This document shows positions 47,048 through 55,913 of a stretch of 64,000 nt of DNA, piece after piece (the first letter of the stretch is position 1; each line of letters begins with the position of its first letter). The DNA comes from an uncultured Lachnospiraceae bacterium (GTDB lineage Bacteria > Bacillota > Clostridia > Lachnospirales > Lachnospiraceae). The DNA is taken from contig CANQBH010000001.1 of NCBI GenBank assembly GCA_947589155.1, positions 166,332 to 230,331 of the forward strand, read 5' to 3'. The translations under genes and the position numbers were made by a program. A model generated the notes under the pieces. It did no database searches, was not told the DNA's origin, and worked only from the letters and a program-made list of their open reading frames with translations.

Positions 47048-47682
47048 GCGAGCGGATCATTCTTTTAGGCGCAGGCGGGCATGCGAGGTCTATGGTAGAT
47101 ACGATCGAGGCGTTGGGAAGATATGAGATTGCGGGATTTGTCATGCCGGAACAGGGGATGGAAATGTCCTTTAGGTCTTATCATACGATAGGAACGGATC
47201 ATGATCTGAGGGAAATATATTCCGCCGGTATCAGGAAAGCCTGCATAGGAATCGGTTATTTAGGGCGCAAAGATGTGCGCCGACGGGTATATGAAAGCCT
47301 AAAAGAGATCGGTTTTGAAATGCCAAATATCATAGATAATACGGCTGTCATTGCTTCTGACGTAAAATTGGACGAAGGGTGTTTTATTGGGAAAAAAGCG
47401 GTCGTTAATACAAATGCGCAGATAGGGAAATGTGTTATTGTCAATACCGGCGCGATTATAGAGCATGACTGCTGCGTAGGGGATTTTTCCCATATTTCCG
47501 TAGGATCGACACTGTGCGGAGAAGTTTGTGTGGGGGAGCATGCGATGATCGGTGCAAATGCAACGGTCATCCAAGGAAGATCCATAGGCAACAACAGTAT
47601 TGTCGGCGCCAATAGTACGGTGCTGATAGATGTGGAGGATGACATGAAAGTGTATGGAATTGTAAAAGAACAACACTGGTGA
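47044..47682 (+). CDS. Sugar O/N-acetyltransferase (NeuD/LegH-like)
   Basis: 212 residues. A PglD-type N-terminal domain (IILLGAGGHARSMVD) and a left-handed beta-helix of hexapeptide repeats (residues ~90-200) with the catalytic His in EHDCCVGDFSHIS. It would acetylate the 4-amino group of the legionaminic precursor from acetyl-CoA. The neighbours on both sides are legionaminic genes. Confidence 0.85.
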   Translation: MSERIILLGAGGHARSMVDTIEALGRYEIAGFVMPEQGMEMSFRSYHTIGTDHDLREIYSAGIRKACIGIGYLGRKDVRRRVYESLKEIGFEMPNIIDNTAVIASDVKLDEGCFIGKKAVVNTNAQIGKCVIVNTGAIIEHDCCVGDFSHISVGSTLCGEVCVGEHAMIGANATVIQGRSIGNNSIVGANSTVLIDVEDDMKVYGIVKEQHW

Positions 47683-47718
47683 AAAAGAATTTGGAATCAC
47701 CCTAGGAGACAGAATGAT

Positions 47719-48714
47719 ATGAAAAAGACTTTAATCATTGCAGAAGCAGGCGTCAATCATAACGGCGATTTAAGCATGGCAAAAAAACTTGTGGAGGAAG
47801 CCAAAAGATGCGGCGCGGATATTGTTAAATTCCAAACGTTTCATTCCAAGAAACTGGCTTCAAAGTATGCAGCGATGGCGGAATATCAGAAAGAAAATCT
47901 GGGGACAGAGGAAACGCAGGCGGATATGCTGAGCAAACTGGCTCTTACACACGAGGAGTATATTGAATTAGCGCAGCATTGTAAAAAAGTTGGCATACAA
48001 TTCCTATCGACGCCATTTGATATCGAGAGCATCCGTTTTTTGGATGATCTTCAGGAAATATGGAAGATCCCTTCCGGAGAGATCACAAATTATCCTTATC
48101 TTGTAGAGATTGGAAAGACGAAAAAAAAGGTGATCATTTCTACGGGTATGGCGGAAATGGAGGAGATCGCAGAGGCGATCAAACTACTTAAAGAAAACGG
48201 TACAAAAGATATTACTATTTTGCATTGTACCACCGAGTATCCGGCAGAGATCAGAGACGTCAACCTACGGGCGATGGAGCGCATGAGAGAAGAATTCGGT
48301 TATCCGGTCGGCTATTCCGACCATACGGAAGGAATTGAAGTCGATCTGGCTGCAGTTGCACTTGGAGCAGCGGTCATAGAAAAGCATTTTACGCTGGATC
48401 GAGGACTTCCGGGGCCGGATCACAAAGCAAGTCTTGAGCCGGATGAGTTGAAGTTGATGGTAGACGGTATCAGGAAGATCGAAGCGGCATTGGGATCGAC
48501 AGAAAAAAAACTTTCTGAAACAGAATTACGAAATAGGGAAACGGTGCGTAAAAGTATTGTAGCCGGAAGAAAGATAAGAGCCGGAGAATGCTTTACGGAA
48601 GAAAACATAACGACAAAACGGCCGGGAACGGGTATCAGCCCTATGAAGTGGAACGAGGTATTGGGGATGAGAGCCGGCAGAGATTTTGAGGAGGATGAAT
48701 TGATAGAATTATGA
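47719..48714 (+). CDS. neuB: N-acetylneuraminate/legionaminate synthase (NeuB/LegI)
   Basis: 331 residues. It condenses a 6-carbon amino sugar with phosphoenolpyruvate. IIAEAGVNHNGD at the start, KFQTFHSKKL, FLSTPFD, IPSGEITNYP, YSDHTEG, IEKHFTLDR and a C-terminal SAF domain (KSIVAGRKIRAGE) are all present. Gene order and the PtmE/LegB/LegC neighbours favour the legionaminic rather than the sialic substrate. ATGA overlap with neuC. Confidence 0.93.
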   Translation: MKKTLIIAEAGVNHNGDLSMAKKLVEEAKRCGADIVKFQTFHSKKLASKYAAMAEYQKENLGTEETQADMLSKLALTHEEYIELAQHCKKVGIQFLSTPFDIESIRFLDDLQEIWKIPSGEITNYPYLVEIGKTKKKVIISTGMAEMEEIAEAIKLLKENGTKDITILHCTTEYPAEIRDVNLRAMERMREEFGYPVGYSDHTEGIEVDLAAVALGAAVIEKHFTLDRGLPGPDHKASLEPDELKLMVDGIRKIEAALGSTEKKLSETELRNRETVRKSIVAGRKIRAGECFTEENITTKRPGTGISPMKWNEVLGMRAGRDFEEDELIEL

Positions 48715-49868
48715 AAAAAGTGGTGATCTTAACGGCAACGCGGGCAGAATACGGATTATTAAAACCGCTTATGACAGGTATGTTGACGGATCCGTTTTTT
48801 GATACGCGGATCGTGGCGACCGGTATGCATCTGTCACCGGAATTTGGTATGACCATAAAGGAGATCGAAGCAGACGGAATAAAAATAGACAAAAAAATCG
48901 AGATTCTTCTGAGTTCGGATACGCCGGTGGCCGTATCAAAAGCCATGGGACTGGCTATGATAAGTTTTTCAGAGTATTTTGAAGAATGTCGACCGGACGC
49001 TTTGTTAGTGTTGGGCGACAGATATGAAACGCTTGCTGTATGCTGTGCTGCGATGAATGCGCGAATCCCGATCTTTCATCTGCATGGAGGAGAGACGTCG
49101 GAGGGGCTGATCGACGAAGCGATACGGCACAGCATTACAAAAATGAGTTATCTGCATTTTACAAGCACCGAGCCGTATCGGCGCAGGGTTATCCAATTGG
49201 GGGAAGCGCCGGAGCGTGTTTTTAATGTCGGCGCTATGGGAGTAGAGAATGCGCTGCATGTGGATCTGATGACGGCGGAGGAGTTAAGTGAAGATATAGG
49301 TTTTCCTTTAGGAACGGCCTATGCGGTCGGGACATTCCATCCGCTCACATTGGAAAATGCCACGGCGCAGGAGCAGATGATGGCATTATTGAATGCGATC
49401 GATCGTTATCCGTCTATGCGCTTCCTCTTTACAAAGGCAAATGCCGATGCAAACGGCAGAATTATCAATCAAATGTTGAGCGACTATGCAAAGACGCATG
49501 TCAATTTTTGCCTAGTAGATTCGCTGGGGATGAGGCGGTATTTAAGTGCGCTCAGGTATGCAGAGTTTGTGATTGGAAATTCTTCGAGCGGTCTGATCGA
49601 GGTTCCGACGTTTCATATACCGACGATCAATATAGGCGATAGGCAGCGAGGAAGGATCGCAGGAAAGACCGTGATTTCATGCGAACCGGCAGAAGACGCC
49701 ATTGGCGAGGCCATAGAAAAGGCGCTGGATCCGCGCTTCAGGGAAGATATCCGCACGGCGCAGAATCCATATGGCGACGGTCACACTTCAGAAAAAATAC
49801 TGAACGTGATCAAAGATGTTTTCTTAAATGATAAGATCGATTTGAAAAAGCAATTTTACGATCTTTGA
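48711..49868 (+). CDS. neuC: Hydrolysing NDP-sugar 2-epimerase (NeuC/LegG)
   Basis: 385 residues. It has TATRAEYGLL (UDP-binding), LVLGDRYE, FHLHGGETSEG and GNSSSGLIEVP. It hydrolyses the GDP-2,4-diamino sugar and inverts C2 to give the 6-carbon substrate of NeuB. Pathway order here would be PtmE, LegB, LegC, acetyltransferase, NeuC, NeuB, CMP-synthetase. Confidence 0.92.
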   Translation: MKKVVILTATRAEYGLLKPLMTGMLTDPFFDTRIVATGMHLSPEFGMTIKEIEADGIKIDKKIEILLSSDTPVAVSKAMGLAMISFSEYFEECRPDALLVLGDRYETLAVCCAAMNARIPIFHLHGGETSEGLIDEAIRHSITKMSYLHFTSTEPYRRRVIQLGEAPERVFNVGAMGVENALHVDLMTAEELSEDIGFPLGTAYAVGTFHPLTLENATAQEQMMALLNAIDRYPSMRFLFTKANADANGRIINQMLSDYAKTHVNFCLVDSLGMRRYLSALRYAEFVIGNSSSGLIEVPTFHIPTINIGDRQRGRIAGKTVISCEPAEDAIGEAIEKALDPRFREDIRTAQNPYGDGHTSEKILNVIKDVFLNDKIDLKKQFYDL

Positions 49869-49916
49869 GACAGATATCTTTATGATAAAGTTCGTTAAAC
49901 ATAGGAGGATACTTAT

Positions 49917-51344
49917 ATGCAATTTACAGATACGTTTTTTCTTTTCTTTTTTTTACCGGGATTGCTGGTCCTTTATCATTTAAGTAAGAACTCTCTTCAA
50001 CCGTATATTCTTTTGGTAGCCAGTTTGATCTTTTATGCCTGCGGAGCGAAGGAGTACTTCTTTCTATTCGTTGCCGCGACGGCATTCAATGTATTGATAG
50101 GATATGCCATAGGAAGATGTTCAAAGAAATATGGTAAGAGTCGTATCATTTTGCTTGCCTTTGGTATTGCGATAAATGTTGGAGTTTTGTTTTACTACAA
50201 ATATGCGGATTTCGTTCTGGGCAGTTTTTGGAGATGGAAGGGGGCGGAGTATCTGTCGCGTGGAATAGCACTGCCTCTTGGAATATCTTTTTTTGTATTC
50301 AAGGCGATCTCATATTTGATAGATGTTTATACCGAGCAGATTGAAAATCCGAGTTCACCAATATATGCAGCGTTATATCTTACGCTGTTTACGCAGATAT
50401 CTTCCGGACCGTTAGCGAGAGCGGCAACCGTATTGCCAACGCCGCACGGGGGGGGCAAAATTGCTTGGAACAAATTCTGTGATGGCATGAGCCGATTCGT
50501 GACAGGCGTTTGTAAAAAAGTGCTACTGTCTAACCCGCTTTATGGGATCGTAGAGGAGGTATATAGTTCAAACGCAGGAGATCTTACCACAGCGCAGGCA
50601 TGGATGGGATCGATTTGTTTTTCGCTCCAGTTATTTTATGATTTTGCGGGTTATTCGGACATGGCGATAGGCCTTACGATGATGTTTGGCTATGACTGTC
50701 CGGAAAATTTTCTTTATCCTTATACAACGCGTTCCATATCAGAATTTTGGCGAAAATGGCATGTGACGCTTGGTGCATGGTTTCGGGATTATATTTATAT
50801 ACCTTTGGGAGGATCACGCGTTGATAAGAACTGGAAATTGTATCGGAATCTATTTATTGTATGGCTATTGACAGGATTGTGGCATGGTGCGAATTGGACG
50901 TTCGTTATCTGGGGATTAGCCTATTTTGTATTGATAGCGGTAGAAAAAGCAACGGGTTTACCCAAACGCTTTTCCTCGCCGGTCGCCGCCTTTTTATATA
51001 GGATCATTACATTATTTATCATTAATATTTTATGGGTAGTATTTCGTGCAGATAATATTCAGACAGCATTGATCTTTATTGGAAGAATGTTTAGTTACCA
51101 TGCTGACAGTATGATCAATGCAAGAGTACAGTTTTTGATAAAGGATAATTTTGTTTTTCTGATCTTCGCTTTACTTTTTACAGTTCCGATCATTCCTTGG
51201 ATTCGATCGAAATGTCAAAAGTATCGTGCGACCAATGTGATATATCAATGTTTCTTTGTAGTGGCCAGTATTTTTTTGTTCTTTTGGGCAGTTTCATATG
51301 TGGTTGCAGGTGCAAATGATCCTTTTGTTTATGCGAACTTCTAG
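49917..51344 (+). CDS. MBOAT O-acyltransferase (AlgI-like; phase-ON at G8)
   Basis: 475 residues with about 11 membrane segments. SGPLARAATV, FWRKWHVTLGAWFRDYIYIPLGG and the catalytic LTGLWHGANWTFV are the AlgI/DltB-type motifs. It moves acyl groups across the membrane for O-acetylation of a surface glycan. A G8 run encodes PHGGGKIA (about residues 177-180). It is in frame here; seven or nine G would end translation within 20 codons. AGGAGG precedes the ATG. Its partner follows at 51357. Confidence 0.9.
   Translation: MQFTDTFFLFFFLPGLLVLYHLSKNSLQPYILLVASLIFYACGAKEYFFLFVAATAFNVLIGYAIGRCSKKYGKSRIILLAFGIAINVGVLFYYKYADFVLGSFWRWKGAEYLSRGIALPLGISFFVFKAISYLIDVYTEQIENPSSPIYAALYLTLFTQISSGPLARAATVLPTPHGGGKIAWNKFCDGMSRFVTGVCKKVLLSNPLYGIVEEVYSSNAGDLTTAQAWMGSICFSLQLFYDFAGYSDMAIGLTMMFGYDCPENFLYPYTTRSISEFWRKWHVTLGAWFRDYIYIPLGGSRVDKNWKLYRNLFIVWLLTGLWHGANWTFVIWGLAYFVLIAVEKATGLPKRFSSPVAAFLYRIITLFIINILWVVFRADNIQTALIFIGRMFSYHADSMINARVQFLIKDNFVFLIFALLFTVPIIPWIRSKCQKYRATNVIYQCFFVVASIFLFFWAVSYVVAGANDPFVYANF
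50448..50455 (+). repeat. Poly-G phase-variation tract, G8 (gene ON)
   Basis: Eight G in the MBOAT gene just after the SGPLAR motif and well before the catalytic histidines, so either frameshift removes the active site. Confidence 0.85.
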
Positions 51345-51356
51345 GAGGAAAACTGT

Positions 51357-52505
51357 ATGAAGGATAAAAAGTTATTGGCGGTTATTATATCTGGGATCAT
51401 GTTGGTAGTAGGAGCGTTGTCTTTTCAGCCACAAGGAGGATGGCAAACGGGAGCAGATGTGGTTGCAGCGTACCAAACGAATCTTTATCCGCAGCATGCG
51501 TGGATTGATCTGAATGGTTTTATGGCAAGAAAATTGCATATCAAAGGCCTCTATCAGGACATGGGGATGTATGTTCTGGGGGATGATTATATTATAACAA
51601 GAGGCGAGGGGCAGACATCTGCAGATTATGAATACGATGAGATTTGTTCCTTAAAGGACTTTTTGGATGAGAGGGACATTGGCCTGTTGTATGTGAATGC
51701 TCCGGTGAAATTTTTAGATGATAATATCTTTATACAGAATTTTGGTGTCCCGTCCTATTCAAATTCAAATGCTGACCTTTTTCTGCAACGTATTGATGAA
51801 GCCGGCATAGACTTCTTGGATTTGAGAGAAGAATTGTTATCGGATGGAAAGAATATCTTCGATATGTTTTATAGAACGGATCATCACTGGACGGTAGAAA
51901 GCGGATTTTGGGCGACAGAAAAAATAACTGAGCGCTTGAATTGGGATTTTGGCTATCAGATCAATAAAGGGATATATGATAAGGACAAGTATTTGGTTAC
52001 GGAATATCCGAAGTGCTGGCTGGGGGAACAAGGACGTAAGGTGGGAGAGGCTTATGTTGGATTGGATGATTATGTTAGAATAGAACCGAATTATGAGACA
52101 AGTTTTGACCTGATTACTCCTTCCGGAACACAAAGCGGCACGTTTAGCGAACTTTTTATCAATGAAGGAGCCTATACGTTTACGCAGGATGTGTACAGTG
52201 CACTGTCGATGCATTATTCTTATTTGTCAGGAGGCATCAGTCAGACAAAGATCATCAACCATGATCAGAGCGAAGGCAAGATCCTGTTGCTTGGAGATTC
52301 TTATTCCCAATGTGTGGTTCCATTTCTTGCACAGGGAGTCCATGAAGTAGATTCTCTGATCTTGCGTTCATATGATGGCAGCCTGAGAGATTACATCGAG
52401 GCAGGGGATTATGATACAGTTGTTATATTGTATGCGGAATTTATGATCGGAGCTCATGATAGCGGCGAGAGTGATGCAAATTATAAGATGTTTTCTTTTG
52501 AATGA
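51357..52505 (+). CDS. AlgX/AlgJ-like SGNH acyltransferase partner (DHHW family)
   Basis: 382 residues. One N-terminal membrane anchor (residues ~5-22), then an extracellular domain with FYRTDHHWT (about residue 178) and LLGDSYSQ (about 312), the DHHW and GDSxS motifs of alginate-type acetyltransferases. It would take the acyl group from the MBOAT protein and place it on the glycan. It is not itself phase-variable by sequence, but depends on the MBOAT gene being ON. Confidence 0.85.
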   Translation: MKDKKLLAVIISGIMLVVGALSFQPQGGWQTGADVVAAYQTNLYPQHAWIDLNGFMARKLHIKGLYQDMGMYVLGDDYIITRGEGQTSADYEYDEICSLKDFLDERDIGLLYVNAPVKFLDDNIFIQNFGVPSYSNSNADLFLQRIDEAGIDFLDLREELLSDGKNIFDMFYRTDHHWTVESGFWATEKITERLNWDFGYQINKGIYDKDKYLVTEYPKCWLGEQGRKVGEAYVGLDDYVRIEPNYETSFDLITPSGTQSGTFSELFINEGAYTFTQDVYSALSMHYSYLSGGISQTKIINHDQSEGKILLLGDSYSQCVVPFLAQGVHEVDSLILRSYDGSLRDYIEAGDYDTVVILYAEFMIGAHDSGESDANYKMFSFE

Positions 52506-52568
52506 GAAACACTGGGAAATCAAGTGAAAGGAGACGGTGTTTGGCTATCAACGCCGGATGAGCGAAAC

Positions 52569-53465
52569 ATGGAACAGATGCGGATACTATTTATCGGATG
52601 CGTTGAAAGTTCTCAGCGATTGCTGCTGAAACTGATCGAGAAGGAGAAGAACGTTGTAGGCGTTATTACCAGAGAGAGAAGTAACTTCAATGCGGATTTT
52701 GTGGATCTGATGCCTTTGTGTAAGGAACATGAGATTCCCTGTCATTATGTAAATAATGTGAATGATGAAGATAGTATAGAGTTTATCCGCTCGCTTTCGC
52801 CGGATATCGGATATTGTTTCGGGTGGTCGCAACTATTGAAAGAAGAATTGCTCCAAATGTTTCCGCGTGGAGTGGTGGGGTTCCATCCGGCGGCGCTGCC
52901 AAATAACCGTGGGAGACATCCGATCATCTGGGCACTGGCGCTGGGACTTCAGGAAACGGCTTCGAGTTTTTTTATGATGAATGTCGGAGCCGACGAGGGA
53001 GAGATCGTTTCGCAGCGCAAGATAGAGATCAGTTATTATGATGACGCGAAGACGTTATATGATAAAATATTGAATGAAGCGGAAGAACAGGAGATCGAGT
53101 TTACAGAGGCGTATGAAACGGGGACGATTCAGTTCATACCGCAAAGCCCGCAGGAAGGTAATTCGTGGAGAAAGCGTGGCAAAGAAGATGGACGCATTGA
53201 TTGGAGAATGTCCGGCAGGAGTATCTATAATCTTGTGAGGAGTCTTACCAGACCATACGTAGGCGCCCATTTCGTCTATCAGGGACAGGATCATAAGGTA
53301 TGGAAAGTTATGGAACTGCAGTTAGACGGTCAGGAAAATATTGAGCCGGGCAAAGTGCTGGACGTCCATGAAGATGGTACGATAGATGTTAAGGTGGCGG
53401 ACGGAGCGGTCAGACTGATGGACTTTGAACAACTGCAGATACAGAAAGGAGAATATATCATATGA
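52569..53465 (+). CDS. Sugar N-formyltransferase (methionyl-tRNA formyltransferase fold)
   Basis: 298 residues. It has ILFIGCVESS at the N-terminus, VVGFHPAALPNNRGRHPIIWAL (the HxSLLP-like region, Asn/His catalytic pair) and ADEGEIVSQ. A C-terminal OB-like domain (residues ~205-298) as in ArnA/VioF-type enzymes follows. It would put a formyl group from N10-formyl-THF onto a sugar amine. ATG 52569 or 52578 can be the start. ATGA overlap with the deacetylase gene suggests the two act together. Confidence 0.85.
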   Translation: MEQMRILFIGCVESSQRLLLKLIEKEKNVVGVITRERSNFNADFVDLMPLCKEHEIPCHYVNNVNDEDSIEFIRSLSPDIGYCFGWSQLLKEELLQMFPRGVVGFHPAALPNNRGRHPIIWALALGLQETASSFFMMNVGADEGEIVSQRKIEISYYDDAKTLYDKILNEAEEQEIEFTEAYETGTIQFIPQSPQEGNSWRKRGKEDGRIDWRMSGRSIYNLVRSLTRPYVGAHFVYQGQDHKVWKVMELQLDGQENIEPGKVLDVHEDGTIDVKVADGAVRLMDFEQLQIQKGEYII

Positions 53466-54121
53466 ATGTAATGGTCGTTTCTCCGCATCCGGATGATGAA
53501 ACTCTGGGAGCGGGCGGCACGATATTAAAATTAAAAAAGCAAGGAGACAGTGTTTTTTGGCTCAACATCACGGATATGAGCGAAGAAGAAGGCTGGGACA
53601 AAAAACTGGTCACACACAGGCAGGAGCAGATCAAGGATGTAAAACGGTACTATGGCTTCGACGGTTTTTATAATTTGAAACTGCCGCCTACAAAATTGAC
53701 AGCAATGGACGAAGGCAGTATTATCGGTAAAATCAAAGGGGTTTTTGAGGAAGTAAAGCCGGATTGGATCATATTGCCCGGCCAGTATGATGCGCATTCG
53801 GATCACCATGTTGTTTATAATTGTTGTATGGCATGCGCGAAATCTTTCCGTGCACCGTATATTAAACGAATCACGACCATGGAGATCGTATCTGAAACAG
53901 AATTTGGCTTTCAGAAAGAAAAGTTTGAACCGAATTTCTTCGTGGATATTACAGACGAATTAGAAGGGAAAATAGGTGCAATGAAGATCTATGATACGGA
54001 AATCGATCAAGTGCCTTTTCCGCGCAGTTTGGATAATATCAGAGCCGTTGCCTCTTATCGGGGAGGTCATATAGCCAGTAGATATGCGGAGGCGTTTTCT
54101 TTATTAAAACAGATAGAATAA
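53462..54121 (+). CDS. PIG-L family deacetylase
   Basis: 219 residues. The zinc motif SPHPDDETLGAGG is at residues 7-19 and the second His region YDAHSDHH near 109-116. It removes N-acetyl groups from sugars. Coupled to the formyltransferase (ATGA), it suggests exchange of an acetyl for a formyl group. Substrate unknown. Confidence 0.88.
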   Translation: MNVMVVSPHPDDETLGAGGTILKLKKQGDSVFWLNITDMSEEEGWDKKLVTHRQEQIKDVKRYYGFDGFYNLKLPPTKLTAMDEGSIIGKIKGVFEEVKPDWIILPGQYDAHSDHHVVYNCCMACAKSFRAPYIKRITTMEIVSETEFGFQKEKFEPNFFVDITDELEGKIGAMKIYDTEIDQVPFPRSLDNIRAVASYRGGHIASRYAEAFSLLKQIE

Positions 54122-54165
54122 ACGATATACATCAGAGCAACAGTCAATAGTTGGAGGCGGTTGAT

Positions 54166-54849
54166 ATGAAAAACATAGCGATCATACCGGCGAGGAGCGG
54201 ATCAAAAGGAATAAAAGACAAGAATATACAAAAGTTCTGTGGGAAACCGTTGATGGCATCTGCGATCGAAACGGCGATGGAATCAGGATGTTTTGATGAG
54301 ATCATGGTTTCTACCGATTCTGAGATCTATGCGGATATTGCAAAGAAATATGGAGCAAACGTTCCGTTTTTGCGTAGTGAAGCGGCATCTTCAGATGAGG
54401 CATCTTCTTGGAGCGCAGTCGAAGAAGTTTTGGAGATGTATGAGAGGGAAGGACGGAATTTTGACACCTTCTGCCTGCTTCAGCCGACATCCCCGCTGCG
54501 GACTGCGGAAGATGTCAGGGAGGCATATCAACTTTTCAGGGAGAAGGCTTCTTTTGCTGTGGTCTCTGTGTGTGTGGCGGAACATTCGCCGCTTTGGTGC
54601 GGGCATTTGCCGGATGATCATGAGTTCTCAGATTTTGTCAGCGCAAAGCAAGTAAATCGGAGACAAGATGGAGGGACTTTTTATAGAATCAACGGTGCGA
54701 TCTATATTGCTAAAACAGACAGATTTAAGGAGGACAAGTTTTTTTATCAAAAGGGAAGTTATGCATATATCATGCCACAGGACAGGAGCATAGATATCGA
54801 TACATGGATGGATTTTAGATTTGCTGAATTATTGAGTGCGGGGGGGTAA
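54166..54849 (+). CDS. neuA: CMP-nonulosonate cytidylyltransferase (NeuA/LegF-like; length set by G7)
   Basis: 227 residues as sequenced. It has IIPARSGSKGIKDKNIQ (residues 5-21), STDSEIYADIAK, LLQPTSPLR (about 105) and the C-terminal DIDTWMDF. It activates the nonulosonic acid with CTP. ATG 54166 has GGAGG eight bases before it. A G7 run is followed at once by TAA. With eight G the frame would continue 33 residues (VIYRTVVSV...VCAA) to a TGA that overlaps the next ATG as ATGA, so the native end may lie at 54947. Confidence 0.87.
   Translation: MKNIAIIPARSGSKGIKDKNIQKFCGKPLMASAIETAMESGCFDEIMVSTDSEIYADIAKKYGANVPFLRSEAASSDEASSWSAVEEVLEMYEREGRNFDTFCLLQPTSPLRTAEDVREAYQLFREKASFAVVSVCVAEHSPLWCGHLPDDHEFSDFVSAKQVNRRQDGGTFYRINGAIYIAKTDRFKEDKFFYQKGSYAYIMPQDRSIDIDTWMDFRFAELLSAGG
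54840..54846 (+). repeat. Poly-G tract, G7, at the 3' end of neuA
   Basis: Seven G then TAA. One more G gives the 33-residue extension; one fewer adds two residues (Asn-Ile) and stops. Confidence 0.75.
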
Positions 54850-54943
54850 TATATAGAACCGTCGTAAGCGTTATTCCTGCAGGGAAGGAGGTTCTGCTTG
54901 TATCAGTCGCAGACACAACTCTGGGAAAAGAGGTGTGCGCGGC

Positions 54944-55912
54944 ATGAAGATTGTTGTTATTGGATTGGGATCTATGGGAAAACGCAGGATACGCTTGATT
55001 AAAGAAATGTATCCTGAATTTCAAATTGCAGGCATTGACGGGAGAGAAGACAGGAGAAACGAGGCGATCAGTAAACATGGAATCACTTGTTATGAAACGA
55101 TCACGGATATAAAAGAAAAAATGGATTGTGCATTTGTCTGTACGTCGCCTCTGTCACATGCGGATATCATAACCGAATGTTTAGATAAAGGCTGGCATGT
55201 TTTTACGGAGATCAATCTTGTGGCGGATCGGTATGCGGATAACATACGGCTGGCGCAGGAAAAAAACCGCATACTATTTTTGTCTTCCACATTCCTTTAC
55301 CGTGAAGAAATCAACTATATACGATCAAAAATTGAGAAAGAAAAGAAGTGGAATTATATTTATCATGTCGGACAATATCTGCCGACATGGCATCCGTGGG
55401 AAAATTACAAAGATTTTTTTGTCGGGAACGAGAGAACGAACGGTTGCAGAGAACTTATGGCGATAGAATTTCCGTGGTTAGCGGAAACCTTTGGAGAGAT
55501 CGCGTCGGTCAATGCTGTTTCCGATAAAATGTCAGATCTTGATATCGGATATTCCGATAATTATATGATTCAGATCAGGCATGAGAATGGCAATAAGGGA
55601 GTTGTGATCGTTGACGTTGTATCTCCGGTTGCGGTTAGAAAATTAGAGGCATATGCTGAAAATGTGTATCTTTCTTGGGGCGGTACGCCGGATAGTCTTA
55701 GTGAATTTGATACGAAAGAAGAACTATTGAAAAGCGTGGCGTTAGACGAGAAAGAAGAACATGAACAGGGATATAGCAGGTTTATTGTAGAAAATGCCTA
55801 TAAAAATGAGATTCAGGCTTTTTTTGAAACTGTTGTCGGTCATAGGCAACCGTCCTATGGCTTTGCGGAAGATAAAAAGATACTGGAGATCATAGATTCG
55901 TTAGGAGCCTGA
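54944..55912 (+). CDS. Gfo/Idh/MocA-type sugar dehydrogenase 3
   Basis: 322 residues. IVVIGLGSMGKRR at the start and FTEINLV near residue 89 in place of the EKP lysine region, so the catalytic motif is atypical. I use ATG 54944 rather than the GTG at 54935 because it forms ATGA with the extended neuA frame. It lies between two CMP-transferase genes, so a nonulosonic acid or its precursor is a likely substrate. Confidence 0.8.
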   Translation: MKIVVIGLGSMGKRRIRLIKEMYPEFQIAGIDGREDRRNEAISKHGITCYETITDIKEKMDCAFVCTSPLSHADIITECLDKGWHVFTEINLVADRYADNIRLAQEKNRILFLSSTFLYREEINYIRSKIEKEKKWNYIYHVGQYLPTWHPWENYKDFFVGNERTNGCRELMAIEFPWLAETFGEIASVNAVSDKMSDLDIGYSDNYMIQIRHENGNKGVVIVDVVSPVAVRKLEAYAENVYLSWGGTPDSLSEFDTKEELLKSVALDEKEEHEQGYSRFIVENAYKNEIQAFFETVVGHRQPSYGFAEDKKILEIIDSLGA

Positions 55913-55913
55913 T

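Noticed and set aside
49947..49954. T8 and other A/T runs of eight (for example 30546, 32052, 48483)
   Set aside because: Such runs are expected in AT-rich coding DNA, and the frames are intact; they do not cluster like the G runs.
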